A stretch of DNA of 64,000 bases from positions 5,489,501 to 5,553,500 of the forward strand of contig JASXTE010000011.1 of assembly GCA_030280995.1 (NCBI GenBank). Reading direction: 5' to 3'. The translations under genes were made by a program, and so were the position numbers. Numbering within the stretch: the stretch's first letter is position 1; each line of letters begins with the position of its first letter. A model generated the notes under the pieces. The model was not told the DNA's origin. It saw only the letters and a program-made list of their open reading frames with translations, and made no database searches. Source of the stretch: Hemileia vastatrix (taxonomy: Eukaryota; Basidiomycota; Pucciniomycetes; Pucciniales; Zaghouaniaceae). Positions 31,591 through 43,090 of this stretch are shown here, piece by piece.

Positions 31591-31890
31591 GCCTTATAGT
31601 ATAGAAAAATAAACAGACATCAATAATTGAGTTTTCCCTAGAAGCTTGTCTCTGCCGCTGTTACCTTATAGTATAGAAAAATAAACAGATGTAAATAATT
31701 GAGTCTACCATAGAAGGTGGTCTCTGCCGCTGTTACCTAAAATAAAATAAATGATTATTTATTGAGCAAGATCAAAAAGACCATAAAGTGACAACTAAGT
31801 ACAAAGTCAAACCTTATAGTATAGAAAAATAAACAGACATCAATAATTGAGTCTTCCCTAGAAGATGGTCTCTGCCACTGCTACCTATTT
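31591..31890. repeat. Three copies of a 70-75 bp repeat upstream of Copia gag
   Basis: Copies begin near 31592, 31664 and 31811. Each has CTTATAGTATAGAAAAATAA, then CAATAATTGAGT, then GGTCTCTGCCGCTGTTACC (with small changes). They sit where the Copia leader or LTR is expected. The first two are tandem; the third is separated by about 75 bp. Confidence 0.7.
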
Positions 31891-31899
31891 ACATTATTT

Positions 31900-34658
31900 A
31901 TGAAAGTAAGATGATGTTAATAAGAGCAATAAGTAAAACAATATAAAATCTAACCTAAAATAAAATAAATTATTATTTATTAAGCAAGATGAAAAAGACA
32001 AGGGAAAAAGTAAACACAACCTGGTATATAAGTTAGCATCTTGCTTAACATTATGGATATTGTTAGATAGTAAAATGAGAATGCCACAAAAATATGTATA
32101 TGTCTCTACAAATGTACATTAACATCTACAAAAATATCTAAAATAGGTGAATGCCTCTAAATAGAGTGCATCAACAATTGTATAAAATGATAAAATAAAA
32201 AATAAAATAATCAGGTGTTCTTACACCATACAGTGACAAGAAAATGAAGAAGTTGAAAATTTAAGAAAGTTTTCTGAAGTTAAATTCATGAATGATTGTT
32301 GAGAGCTTAGAATCTGAGGGATAAATTCATGTAAAAATTCAACTATATGCTGAAGCCTTTTTAATATGAATTAAAAATACATTTCTCAAAATAGTTCATG
32401 TAGCTTTACTAGCTCTGAGCGTGATTTTAAAAAGAAAATATATTGAGTGAAATTAAAAGGGAAAATAAAGAATTTTCAGAAACTAAAAGAGACTGTTGTT
32501 AAGAAATGAGAAGAAAAATGTGAAAAATAAGGAAAACTAAAAATTGAACTAGATAGAAAAAAAAGTAAAATTAATTTGAAATACAAGTAAGAATTTTTTT
32601 AAAGTAACTGAGCCCAAGATGATTGACATGAAAAATGTGGAAAGCTGAGGAAGAAGTAAAGAAAGACTATGATAAAGAAAATGATGTGAAACATATGAAA
32701 TGGATGGTCAGCAACATTTATGTAGTTTGGTAGCAAGACATCTTGCTCTATGCTTATTTTTTATCCAGTTCAATTAATGGCCAGTGGTCCAGTTCTTCAG
32801 AACAACAGGAAACACTGGTTTCACATGTAGTAGCTAACAGAATTCCCTAAGCCAAGACACAAAATTGTATTTTCTTTTATTTTTTTGTGAAATGAGTCAT
32901 TGTACCATGGGAGAGTTCCAATAAACTTAAAATCAAAAGACTTTCTTTATGTTTCTCAAAAAAATAAGAATATAAGATTCAACTGGAATAAAAAAATTGT
33001 ATTTATTTTTTTGAAGGTGCATGATATTCTAATAAGTAGTACCCCAAATCCTCAATTCTTCACAATTTTTCCCAGGCTTTTAGGATTGTATATAAGTACA
33101 GGTAGATCTGAAACAATTTCAACAAAAGCAAACAACTTCACAATTTTTTGGACAAGAAAAAAAAATTGAGCTGAATATTTTTTTGACTGTTTCAATTCAT
33201 GATTCAGCTCTAGAAAAAAAAGTAATAGCACAAACTGACAAGGAAAATGGATCCAGTTCCAAAAAGATAATTGTACCTCTCTCTCAAAAAATAAATAAGT
33301 TTTTTTCTCAGTTTTTGGTCCTGTAAAAAGGTATTCATTTTTTTATTTTGTTTCAATCCTTTCAGATGTCACTGTATATAAATTTTGGGAGACCTAAATT
33401 GGACCACCTTTTTATTTTTAGTGTCTCCCCCTATTATTTTAGCAGTTTTCCTTGCTTGTGACTTTACTCCACTTATTATTGTGTTAGATTTCTATCACTA
33501 TTTAATTCAATACAGATTAGAATCAGAATACCATTACTTCTTCTCATTCTTGAGTTTAGTGCTACGGTTCTGGTAGCTAGTTAGGGTGATAATTCTCAAA
33601 TGAGACTAAAAGTAGAAGGATGGTTTTTGAAACAGCAGAAAGGGTGGTCCCTTTAAAGCCTTCCACTGGTTAAGGTGAAAGCGCTCAAGTGAGACTTAAA
33701 ATAGAAATGTGGTCTTCAACAACACAAAAAATAACCTGGAGCCTGCTAGCAGGTGCCAATCCCTCAATCCATTTGTGACACAAGAATAACTCATATTTGA
33801 TGCCACATGAGCTAGCATTCTAAGTTTTCAGTGTGCATTCTTTCCAGAAAAATTAAAGCTGATCTAGAACTGAATCAAATCAAAGATAGGGATTGGAGCC
33901 TGAAATCAGGTGCCCACATTTGTTTTCTGGTGCAAAGAAGTAGAAAAGGTGGTACCTTTTAAGCCTTCCTAAATTATATATGCAAGGATCCTTTTTCCAT
34001 TTTTTGGACAAAAATAAAGAAAAATCTTTTCAAACTTAGTTATTTTATGCAAGAGATTCTGTCAAAAAAAAACTTAGTTGTCTATGAGATTCTGTCAAAT
34101 ATTTTTTTAACACCAAAAAAAAGGGAACAGATAGTATTAAATTTCTTACAGGAGCTCTAAGTATGTACATACATTTACATATTCAATTTCATCAAATTAT
34201 CAGTTTTCTTAATTAGAAACACACATTTGAGCTTAGAGACATCATACTTCTTGAATTTTTCTCTTTCATGTTGTACACATTCATGCTCTTTTAAGGTAAA
34301 ATCTCAGGTTTCTGAATATCTTGATATTTTCTTTTTCTTTCTTTTTGCCACAAGATATCATCATCGAGATTTGTGCCACTTATTTTTTCTGAAGTGAAAC
34401 TTTGGTTAACAATAAATCTTTTATTTATTTATTTAATTTAATTTCTTACAATATCACCCAAAAAGGAGAATGAAGGCAAGAAAGACATAAATAGTAAGTA
34501 AAATGGATTATTTAACAAGTGAGGGAAGTGAATGTGCAATAAAATTTTTCAAGATATTTTGTAACTTGAAAATTTGACCAAGTAATTGAGAATATGAAAA
34601 ATTTATGCTGTGAATATATATCAAAGCTCTTGATCAAAAGCCTTAATATCTATGCATG
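31900..34658. other. AT-rich region without recognisable genes
   Basis: No convincing coding frame. At 33575-33960 there are related segments (CTCAAATGAGACTAAAAGTA near 33596 and CTCAAGTGAGACTTAAAATA near 33685, with GGTGGTCCCTTTAAAGCCTT near 33641 and a relative near 33945), so parts are internally duplicated. A strong AT bias makes short open frames meaningless here. Confidence 0.5.
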
Positions 34659-34786
34659 TACAGTGGGTGGCAACATGTTTTTTCCACCTTGTGAATCTTT
34701 TTTGACTCTCATTTCTCCAAAACCCCAACTTAGATTTTATTTCAACCATGTATCATAACTAAAAATCATATCTAGATTCTAAATAT

Positions 34787-35244
34787 CTAATCATCATACT
34801 GGCAACACTCTTTCCCTGCTAACAAATAAGTAGTCCCCTCAGAGGCATCTACAACTTCCTGAATACTTTGCAACATAGACTTAATCAAATTATCTAACAT
34901 GTTGGCTGGAGGGTCCTCAAAAGCTAAATTTAAAGCTTTTTTCATTTCTTCATTTTTTTGGGTTATAAAACTAATGGATACTTTTCTTTGCTTCTTTCCA
35001 AAGATTCTCAATTGGATTCAAGTAAGGTGATTTGGCAGGGATCATGAAATGCTTGGGTTTGTTTTGATGTGTGAATAGTAATGTTTTCCTCCATAAGAAG
35101 ATGCTCATAATGAGGGTTTTTTTCTTCCAAAAAGGGTATGTGGGACCTGTAGTACACTTCAATCATTGTGTTTGATGTTTGATGTTTCAAAGAGAGAACC
35201 AAAAGGGGGACTTTTGTAGTGATGAAAAATCCATTCCAAACCAT
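34787..35244 (-). pseudogene. Tc1 transposase C-terminal remnant
   Basis: Read over three frames: VWNGFFITTKVPLLVL, then MEENITIHTSK where MEDNAPIHTS is usual (second catalytic Asp to Glu), then PAKSPYLNPIENLWKEAKK where SPDLNPIENLW is usual (third Asp to Tyr). The C-terminal tail of about 70 residues is helical. Frameshifts and both acidic replacements show a dead DDE transposase of the Tc1 DD34D group. Confidence 0.8.
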
Positions 35245-35335
35245 GATAGATAATAGGATGCTTTGGAAGACATGCAGTCTTGATGGTACCCTAGGCTAAA
35301 TATCTTTCAAGGACTGAGAGAACTATGGAACATGG

Positions 35336-35340
35336 GAGGG
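35336..35340 (+). other. TSD GAGGG (left) of A2
   Basis: GAGGG before the 5' LTR of A2; the identical GAGGG is at 49637-49641 after the 3' LTR. Confidence 0.9.
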
Positions 35341-35640
35341 TGTTAGGATTTTGGTTGAGAGGTGAGGAGGAGGAGAAATATGGGTGCTATACAGTGTAAT
35401 AGATGGTAAAGAAGGATATTGCATAAGGGGGTTTTATGAGGCATGAGCTATGGGGTGCTCCTAATCAGACAACTTATTCAGTAATTCAGTTACTCCTTAG
35501 TCTCCCATATTTGTAACCCTCACTGTTGGCTGCCCCAGCCTATTCAGTCTTTTTTAGTATTACTTCTGTCTTCAGCATATTCATTCCTGTCTTAGGCTAG
35601 TATTAACTCTAGTAGTAGTCCATCCTCTTAGTTCACAACA
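35341..35640 (+). repeat. 5' LTR of A2 (300 bp)
   Basis: Starts TGTTAGGATTTTGG, ends GTTCACAACA. Same length as 49337-49636 but clearly diverged from it. Confidence 0.85.
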
Positions 35641-35678
35641 TTTTGTCTTATCTATAAAGAGTGCACTACAGAATATCC

Positions 35679-37441
35679 ATGAACCCTTCAGGCCAGCCCA
35701 ATGCAACACTCACTGCAATGCAAGTGCAAATGACACAATTTCAGAAAAAGAACACCAGACTCATAGAAGTTCTAGAAGAGGAAGAACCCTCATATTAAAG
35801 CTCCATAGAAGCATAGTTGAACACTTCTGAACCTGAAGCACAGACATTTCCTACCACACTAGCACCACTCATCAAAGGCCCAAAAATTGTGGTCCCAGAA
35901 ATGTTCAATGTAAAAAAGGCACCTGGGAAGACCAGTATTAATTTCAGTTTAACTTCTATATCCTGCTCAATTTTCATCAATTACCAGATGAGAAGTCAAA
36001 ACTTTGGTTTGCAATATTGTACCTCACAGATGAGTGGCACACTGTGCAACGCCATACACCAAGGAGCTCTTTAAAAGTTCTAAGTCAGAAACAACTTTTG
36101 GAAAATTTATAGCAGCATTTGGACTAGCCTTTGGTGATCCTAATGTGCCAAAAACCTCAGAAAATGGGCTAAACCAATTATTCCAGAAACACTCAGTTGC
36201 TGAGTATGTGTCATAATTCTGGATCCTTACCAGCTACTTCAAAAAAGGGGAGAAGGAGCGCTCATGTTTAATTTCAGGGGTGGACTCTTGCCAAAAATCA
36301 TGAATTCCCTAATCAGGAAAGCTTGTCAAACCTCTCTCTAAGAACTCTTGGAGATGGAAATATAAATTTATAAAATCTCACACATCAGAAAATGGATGGT
36401 GGGAGTGACACTTTTCAGTGGTGCAACTATTCCCCATCAAGTGGGGCTAGCACTTGGGACCCAAAATCCCTAGAAATACATGCAGTGAATGCATGAAATG
36501 CTAGTGGGAGGAGAAGTTTATCTGATGAGGGACTCTAGAGACTTATGAGAAAGGGTATGTGTCCTCAATAAGGAAGTAGTGGTAGTTTAGCAAGGGAGTG
36601 TAGAGGGGAAATAAGGTTTAGTGAAGTGAAGGATAGTGCAAGAAAGGTGCAGATAAAAGACAGCACTCGGCAGTGAAGGTTGTTTCTTCCTTGAGAAGAT
36701 TAGAGGGAAAAGATAAGGGAGAGTTATCAGTAGGGTTAAAAGTGTTTAAGACACTTAATGTAAATGAAAATTGTATTATACTGAGCTTTTCTTCAATGAA
36801 ACTTGAAGCCACATCATATATATGAGCCCTTCTGGACTGTAGGCCCACAAACTCTTTTATTTCCAACAAATTTTTACAGAGAAATAAAAAGAAAAAAAAA
36901 TTGGACCACCTCATGTGTCTATTTATGGTTTACAGATCCCCAGGTGGGAGAGGATAAGTAAAAGAGAAGGTTTTTTCAGATTCTGAAGCAATGGAAGGGA
37001 GTCTCAATGCAAGGAATACACAACAAACCTGTAAAACCAGTATGTAATGGTACTTGGAATGGGATTGCTGGGCCAATTTAGCCCACACATTGACTTGAAG
37101 GAAAAGAGTGCTCAAATGGGAAGAAGAGGGACACTGAGGCTAAAGTATTGGACTCCCTGATCCTTCAAGTTTCAAAGGCCTATCCTGGATAGTCTTCTGA
37201 TATTCTGTTATCATCAGTTGACTTGCGGCCAGAACTGATGCTTTCTCCTAACTCTAAGCAGCAGTTTGGGGAGAGCCAGAGAGAGTCATAGAGGATATTA
37301 AGTGCATCAATATGGAAAGGTGAAAGGCACAGAGAAAAAATTGGCCCCCTGGCCCCTCCTGGAGAGTCTCCTGGTGTTTTATCATCATCAGTAGACTTTC
37401 CAAAAGAACTGATTTGTTCTCTTGTTCCTAAGTTTCAGCAC
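35679..37441 (+). pseudogene. A2 gag region, heavily decayed
   Basis: ATG at 35679 opens MNPSGQPNATL, then QVQMTQFQKKNTRLIEVLEE (helical). Further short open pieces occur at 35817-36216 (VPEMFNVKKAPGKTSINFS). Stops and frame changes make the rest unreadable. The stretch 36540-37130 does not look like gag and may hold another insertion, but I see no clear ends. 37320-37400 matches the A1 boundary sequence. Confidence 0.55.
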
Positions 37442-37793
37442 TTGGAGGGGGTTCTGGAGAAAGAGGATGAACTTGAATCTAACACAACAATATGGAACAT
37501 ATCTGAAAAGATTTTAGCCAAGGTCCTGTCCTCAAGGGCAAAAAAAGCCTCAAGTAAATGGTCCCTGAAGCCTATTGGAAATTCTTACTGCTGTTTGAAG
37601 ATGGAGGAGTCAAGACCCTTCCACCTCATTGGCTATATGACTTTGCCATTGACCTTATGCCAGGTGCAACTCCTCAATTTAGTTGCATAATCCCATTTTC
37701 AACCTTGGATTTAACTGCACTAAATGATATGATTGATGAAAACTTGAAGAATGGCTTTATTATAGAATCAAAATCTCCCTGGGTGGCCCATGT
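37442..37793 (+). pseudogene. A2 pol N-terminal part before the B insertion
   Basis: VPEAYWKFLLLFEDGGVKT, LPPHWLYDFAIDLMPGATPQ and LNDMIDENLKNGFIIESKSP are direct homologues of A1 2787-2999. A frame change occurs near 37558. The frame then runs SPWVAHV into the LTR of B at 37794 and resumes at 46632 with IFLGKKD. Confidence 0.8.
37789..37793 (+). other. TSD CATGT (left) of B
   Basis: CATGT before the 5' LTR of B; identical CATGT at 46632-46636 after the 3' LTR. Confidence 0.9.
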
Positions 37794-38971
37794 TTTCAGC
37801 CTAGATATCACTAGGACTGAGTATTTCTTATACTTAAAATAAGATAACCTTAAGTAAATTAAGCTTATATCTTAAAAATAAGGTTAAAATAATAATATAT
37901 ATGATTATATTACATATATATATAATTATTATTCTATTATATAAATTATGGTAGTTTAAATAGCTTATCCATAGCCTAATAATACTTTTTAAGGTGTTAA
38001 TGGAGTCATAATATACTTATCTTAAGTGATATGAAGTAATTATTGACATACATAAGCTTATATGTATACATAAATCTCATATTCAGTGAAATATGCAGTA
38101 TATTATGTATATTTAGGTATATAAGTGGGTTTTAGCCCCTTAATAGCCTATAACCTTTGTTTTTCTGCTTATTTTAGGTCATATGGACAAAATCAGTGGA
38201 CTCACAACGCCTACAGAAGCATAGACACCTATATCAGGCGCATACACTCAGTCTGGACAACTTAATCTGCTTCCTTGGATGAATATTCACGGATTTATGG
38301 GTTGGGAGGTCATTGCTGGGTTAATATTGATGCTTGGGGATGTTATTGGGGGCTTGGACATTTAAATTGTTTCCTTTATATGCTTTGGGTTTCATTAAAT
38401 CTCTTTTTGGTTGCTTATTTTACCTGTTTCTTTATGGTATCCGCTTTTATCTGGATTTTCTATTTGTGGTATAGATCTGTGGTATCATTAATAGTGATGG
38501 AGGGTCCTTACTGGAGGTCTAGATGTTGAATCTTCTTGAAGTGGACGCCATGGGGAGGTGATGGGCCCTAAAAGTGCTGTAATTTCCAGGGATAGCAGTG
38601 ACATCATCTGGATTGAAGGTCTGTGCACTCCAGGGGATTTGGGTATAAGTAAGGAGGGATTTTGACGGTTATTTATCATCAATTACTTACTACAATTCAA
38701 TAAAACACTTCAATATAATTATTAACATTTAGAAATATATTATAAAGCCTTTTATAAGTTGATATTGTCATTATATAAGCTATAACTATATTCTATTTAT
38801 CTATTTTCCACCACTAGCACACATTTAAATCCAAGTATTGTGAGTTTTATTTGAGTATAACTATTTTATTAGTCTTCCCCTGAGGTTTAATAACTAAATA
38901 ATTTATCAATAAGTAGTGGGACCATAAATAAATACTATTATATCATACTTATATACTAGACTATACTGACA
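37794..38971 (+). repeat. 5' LTR of B (1178 bp)
   Basis: Starts TTTCAGCCTAG (TGTCAGCC in the partner, one change) and ends ATACTGACA. The same internal frame (MDEYSRIYGLGG.., 38275-38529) recurs in both LTRs but is most likely noncoding. Confidence 0.95.
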
Positions 38972-39482
38972 ATTGGGGGTCTTTCCTTATTTTTTTACTT
39001 ATTATTTAGTATAAGCCTTGGGACGTGATTTGTACTTTAGTATAGCTCAAAATAACAAAATATTTGGGTCTTCTGCATATTAGTGGGTCATCATAACTCA
39101 GTTATTGCAGAAAAGAACCCTTATAATAATTGTACTAATTTTTTATAATAAAAATTAGGTATTTACAGTAGTAACTGTACCCAATATAAACCCAATTTCA
39201 CTTGGTATTTGGTCACCAATATAAAACCCAATCAAGCTGGTATTTGGTTAAATCTTGGTAAGCTATTTATTCACCCTTATAAAGGTCTAGTTAAGCTTAT
39301 TGTTTTATTTTTACCAGATTTTTTTGAATTTTTCTTATATTTTATTTAAATAAATAAAGATATAAATTCAGGGTAAGCTCCAGTGCTTTTTTATTAGTAA
39401 TAACATTGCTAATAACTTTTGTCTACTAATTCCATAGAGTTTTTACTTTCTGTAGACGTGATATATTGTCATTATTAACAAT
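38972..39482 (+). other. Leader of B with primer-site region
   Basis: Starts ATTGGGGGTCTTTCC directly after the LTR. Around 39178-39252 a unit of about 43 bp occurs twice (CCAATATAAACCCAAT..TGGTATTTGGT). No gene before the gag Met at 39483. Confidence 0.6.
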
Positions 39483-41220
39483 ATGAGTGCTCCTCAGGAC
39501 AGTGTAAGTGAAAATCCTGCTTATAATACCAGGTCTAAAGCTAACAAAAACTATCCAGGACATAACCATGGAGGGTCAGCAATACCCCCAGGCAGAGAAC
39601 ATGAGCATAGAAGAAAAAGACGCCCTTTTAAAAAAGATAACCATAAAAAAGACGTCTCCTCCTCTTCAGGATCAACTATCCCACTTGGTCAAACAGGTTT
39701 TGAAGTTGGAAGAATCCAAGGCACTCATGTTCAAAGAGGTAGAGCAATTACAGAACAATTGCAAGGTAGGGTTTCAAAAAATGAATCAGACACTGGAAGA
39801 GCTAAAGGGAGGCCAGCCAAGTCAACCAAGTCAGAAACCCCCTATCCAAGGCAGGTCAACTTACTCCTAGGTGAAAATCCTGTTAGACAAATGGAAGTGG
39901 GACTGGTTCCATCAACAATGGACCAGCCACAGCTGCAACAGGGATCCACCACCTCATCTGACTTCCTCAGTTCACCCTTACAAAGGAAAAAAGTGCCAAA
40001 AATCAGGACTGGAATCTATCCCATGGTAAGTATATTACCCTCTCAGATTGAACACAATACTGATAATTACAATATAGGTAATCCTATTGATGTTAAATCT
40101 GTGCAGAAAATAGAGGAGTATTTAAGAAATTTAGGTTTTAGAGTAGATACACCTGACTTGTTTTTTGTCCACAATAAAAGTACTATTTATAATGATAATA
40201 CATTTAATCCTCAGTTGCCACCACCTAATAGTGAGATGAGAAGTTCACAGGAGAGTGAGAGAATTGAAAAGGAAGACATGGAATATTTTAACAATAATCC
40301 AACTCTTCATAGAATTGTTTCAGCATTGTGGAATAAAATGACTGATTGTGAGGAACAGACAGTTAAACTCACTAGTGATACAATTTCATCCTTGAAATTA
40401 AATATTTCTCAATTAGCAACACATAATAAATAATTAGAGAATGAAAATTTGTCTCTAACTCTTAAATATGATTCATTGACTAGTAAATAAAATGAACTTT
40501 CAAACAAATTCTGTGAGTTAGAAAAATTGTATGAAACACATTTATTGAAAACTGAATCAAGAACTAAGTTATCTTTTTCCCAGACAAATCAAAGTGTCTC
40601 TTAGTTACTACAAAGATTAACTAAAGTTGAGATTGAAACTGCCAATCTACTAATGAACCAGGATAATCATAATCATAATTAATATAATAATAATCCTTTC
40701 ATTGGCAAAAGTGAATCTCATTCCTTCCCTATACCACCACAACTAAAACCATCTGGTGGTAGTGTCAAATCTGAAAATGTAAGTCACAAATCTGTACAAG
40801 AGGAGATACAAGACCATTTATCAAGAGTGAATGAGTTGTTGAATTTACCTAAGATTAGTGAAATAAAATCCAATCAGAAAAACTGGCCTAAGATAGATTA
40901 GTACCCAACTTATGATGGGGAAGCCAGCTCTGATTGGAAACATTTTATTCAAAGAATTGACAACTTAAAATTCTCATATAAGTTACCAGATGAATAAATA
41001 ACATCAAAATTAATTTCTTTATTTAAGGATGTTGCTTTATTATGGTTTGAAGCTGTCTTGAGTGAGGGTAAAGATTACTCTTGGGCTGAATGGAAACAAC
41101 TAATTGAAAAACAATTTGGAGGTTCTAAATTCAGGCTTACTCAGCAGAGACTTTATGAGAAAACTAGGTATAATCTGTTGAATTGTGACAAACCTATGGT
41201 ATTTTAAATGAATTTAAATA
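39483..41220 (+). pseudogene. Element B gag
   Basis: Open for 316 residues from MSAPQDSVSENPAYNTRSK. A basic, Ser/Thr-rich N-terminal part (overlapping the alternative frame) is followed by an acidic and helical part (MEYFNNNPTLHRIVSALWNK). A TAA ends this piece at 40433, then further in-frame stops follow. The end of the region has WPKI D-x-YPTYDGEASSDWKHFIQ and LFKDVALLWFEAVLSEGKDY, matching gag of C. It is colinear with C along its length. Frame and stop changes mean no full gag is made. Confidence 0.8.
39508..40029 (+). CDS. Alternative-frame ORF inside gag of B, homologous to that of C
   Basis: Second frame within gag. From 39508 it encodes 120 residues including a Leu/Glu-rich helix (LSHLVKQVLKLEESKALMF, then KEVEQLQNN) and PSQPSQKPP. 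A TAG at 39868-39870 interrupts it. The same frame then continues with KWKWDWF (39889-39909), a His/Pro stretch, HPYKGKK and IPW, ending in TAA at 40027. The order matches the ORF at 14659-15219 of C. The stop GGTAAG also looks like a splice donor. Confidence 0.55.
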
Positions 41221-41409
41221 AAAAAATAAAAGCCATTGAGCCTAATATGGATTTTAACTTATGGAAAGATAAGATAATATATAAATTACCTATATCTGTC
41301 AGAGACATTTTTGTAGCTAGAACAATTAATGTTACTGAATATTCTGACTTTATTAATATTTGAAATGAAATATTACTAAACCATAAGTATGAAGCAAGGT
41401 ATTCCACTT

Positions 41410-43090
41410 ATAAACAAAATGTTGAACCTGTAAAAAATCAGATTTCAAAAATACTTCAGGAGAAGCAGAAAAAACCTACTGCACCTGTAGTACCTAAAAA
41501 TATGAAACAAATACTTGTTATAAGTGTAACAAACCTTGGGTTAAAGGTCACAAATGTGAGAAAAATATAAATATTGTTGAAAATCAACGTGAATCTGAAA
41601 CTGAAACTGAAAAAAGTAAAGAATCAAGTGATTATGACAGCAATATCTCATATAGTGATGAAAATGAAGTCTGTATGTTGGAAGATGATTTGTCCATCTT
41701 TGAAAATCCAATATTAAATATGGACTCAAATGAATCTTTAATGAATTTTGAGGATGCTGAAATCATTAAAGATATACAAGCTGATAACTTTAGAATGACA
41801 CCTATCAGGGTTCCAGCTATCATTTCTGGTGAAAAATTTAATATAGTATTGGACACAGGAGCTGCTGGATCTGTTGTTTCTACTAATACATTAGAGAAAA
41901 TTGATAGTGAATATAAGTCTAAGCTTGAACCACTTCAGAGTAAAAATTGGAGAGGTTTTGGATCAGTACTACATCCCATTGGTAGATAAAAGGCTGCTGT
42001 TTTCTATAAACACCAACATGGTTATGTAATAATAACTTGTGACTTTGTAGTAATGGATAATACTAACTGTAGTAACTGTTTTATCATTGGAAATGATATT
42101 CTGACTAAGTTTGGTGTGAAATTAGACCCTGCTAATAACAATTTTAAAATTGGAATGAATGGTAAAAGGAAATTGAAAATAAATTCTTTTAACACAGTCT
42201 TACACATTGAGTCAGTAACAAATTCTCCGTGTAAAGGAAGAGAATCCAATTAGATGGAACTTCTGGAAACAGAAATTTCAAAAGCATCATTTGGCACTCA
42301 GATAAGTAAAGCTAAGAAAAATAATATTTAGGACTTAATTAAAGCATTTTCAATGGCTTTTGCACATGGTACAAATGAACTTGGCCTAGTAAAAGATCAT
42401 GAAATGAAGATTAGTTTAACCTGTGATATGGATAATATTCCTGCTAGTCTTAAAAAGAAACCATACCCTGCTTCACCAATGAAGAGGAAAGACATAGAGG
42501 ATGATATTAAGATGTTATTAAAAATGAACATTCTTGAGAAGGTTGAAACTACAATAAAATATTGTGTAATATCACCAGTGCTAATTTCTTATGAACAAGA
42601 TAAAGAAAGACTCTGTGGTGATTATAGAGCATTAAATACATTTACAGTAAATGATATTTATCCCTTGCCAAGGATTGCCTCTATACATGCTACCCTCAAT
42701 GGTGCTAAGTATATAAGTTGCTTAGATGGAAATAAATGGTACCATCAAATTTGTTTTGAAAAGAATTCACAGAACCTTTTGTTGATAACAACACATATGG
42801 AAATTTATAAATATTTCAGGATGCCATTTGGACCAAAAAATGCTCCATCAGTATTTCAGAAGTTAATGGATATAACATTCCATAATGAAATGATTGAAGG
42901 ATGGTTAATGGTATACATTTATGACATCATAGTGTTCTCTAAAACTTATGATGAACACTTAATCCATTTAAAGAAGGTATTTCAAAAAATGGATGAAATA
43001 AAAATGACCCTTGCATTGAAAAAATGTAAATTTGGGTTTGAATTTAAAAAATGCTTGGTCATATTGTATCTGGCTTACAAATATGTGTAG
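41410..43090 (+). pseudogene. Element B zinc knuckle, protease and first half of RT
   Basis: A CX2C..KGHKC knuckle lies near 41515-41560. Protease: NIVLDTGAAGSVVSTNTL (41675-41989); a TAA follows where relatives have Tyr. FIIGNDILTKFGVKLDPAN follows. RT begins near 42353: HGTNELGLVKD, CDMDNIPASLKKKPYPASP, CVISPVLISYEQDKERLCGD, FGPKNAPSVFQ. The catalytic box reads YIYD (MVYIYDIIVFSKT), so the first Asp is Tyr. A frameshift falls at about 43050 (KKCLVIL / MLGHIVSG). Confidence 0.85.

Noticed and set aside
36540..37130. Solo LTR inside A2 gag
   Set aside because: Sequence differs from gag, but I could not find matching ends or a duplicated flank.
38275..38529. 84-residue open frame in the LTRs of B (also at 45935-46189)
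   Set aside because: It lies in both LTRs, is rich in hydrophobic and aromatic residues as AT/GT-rich DNA gives, and has no partner elsewhere. Most likely noncoding.
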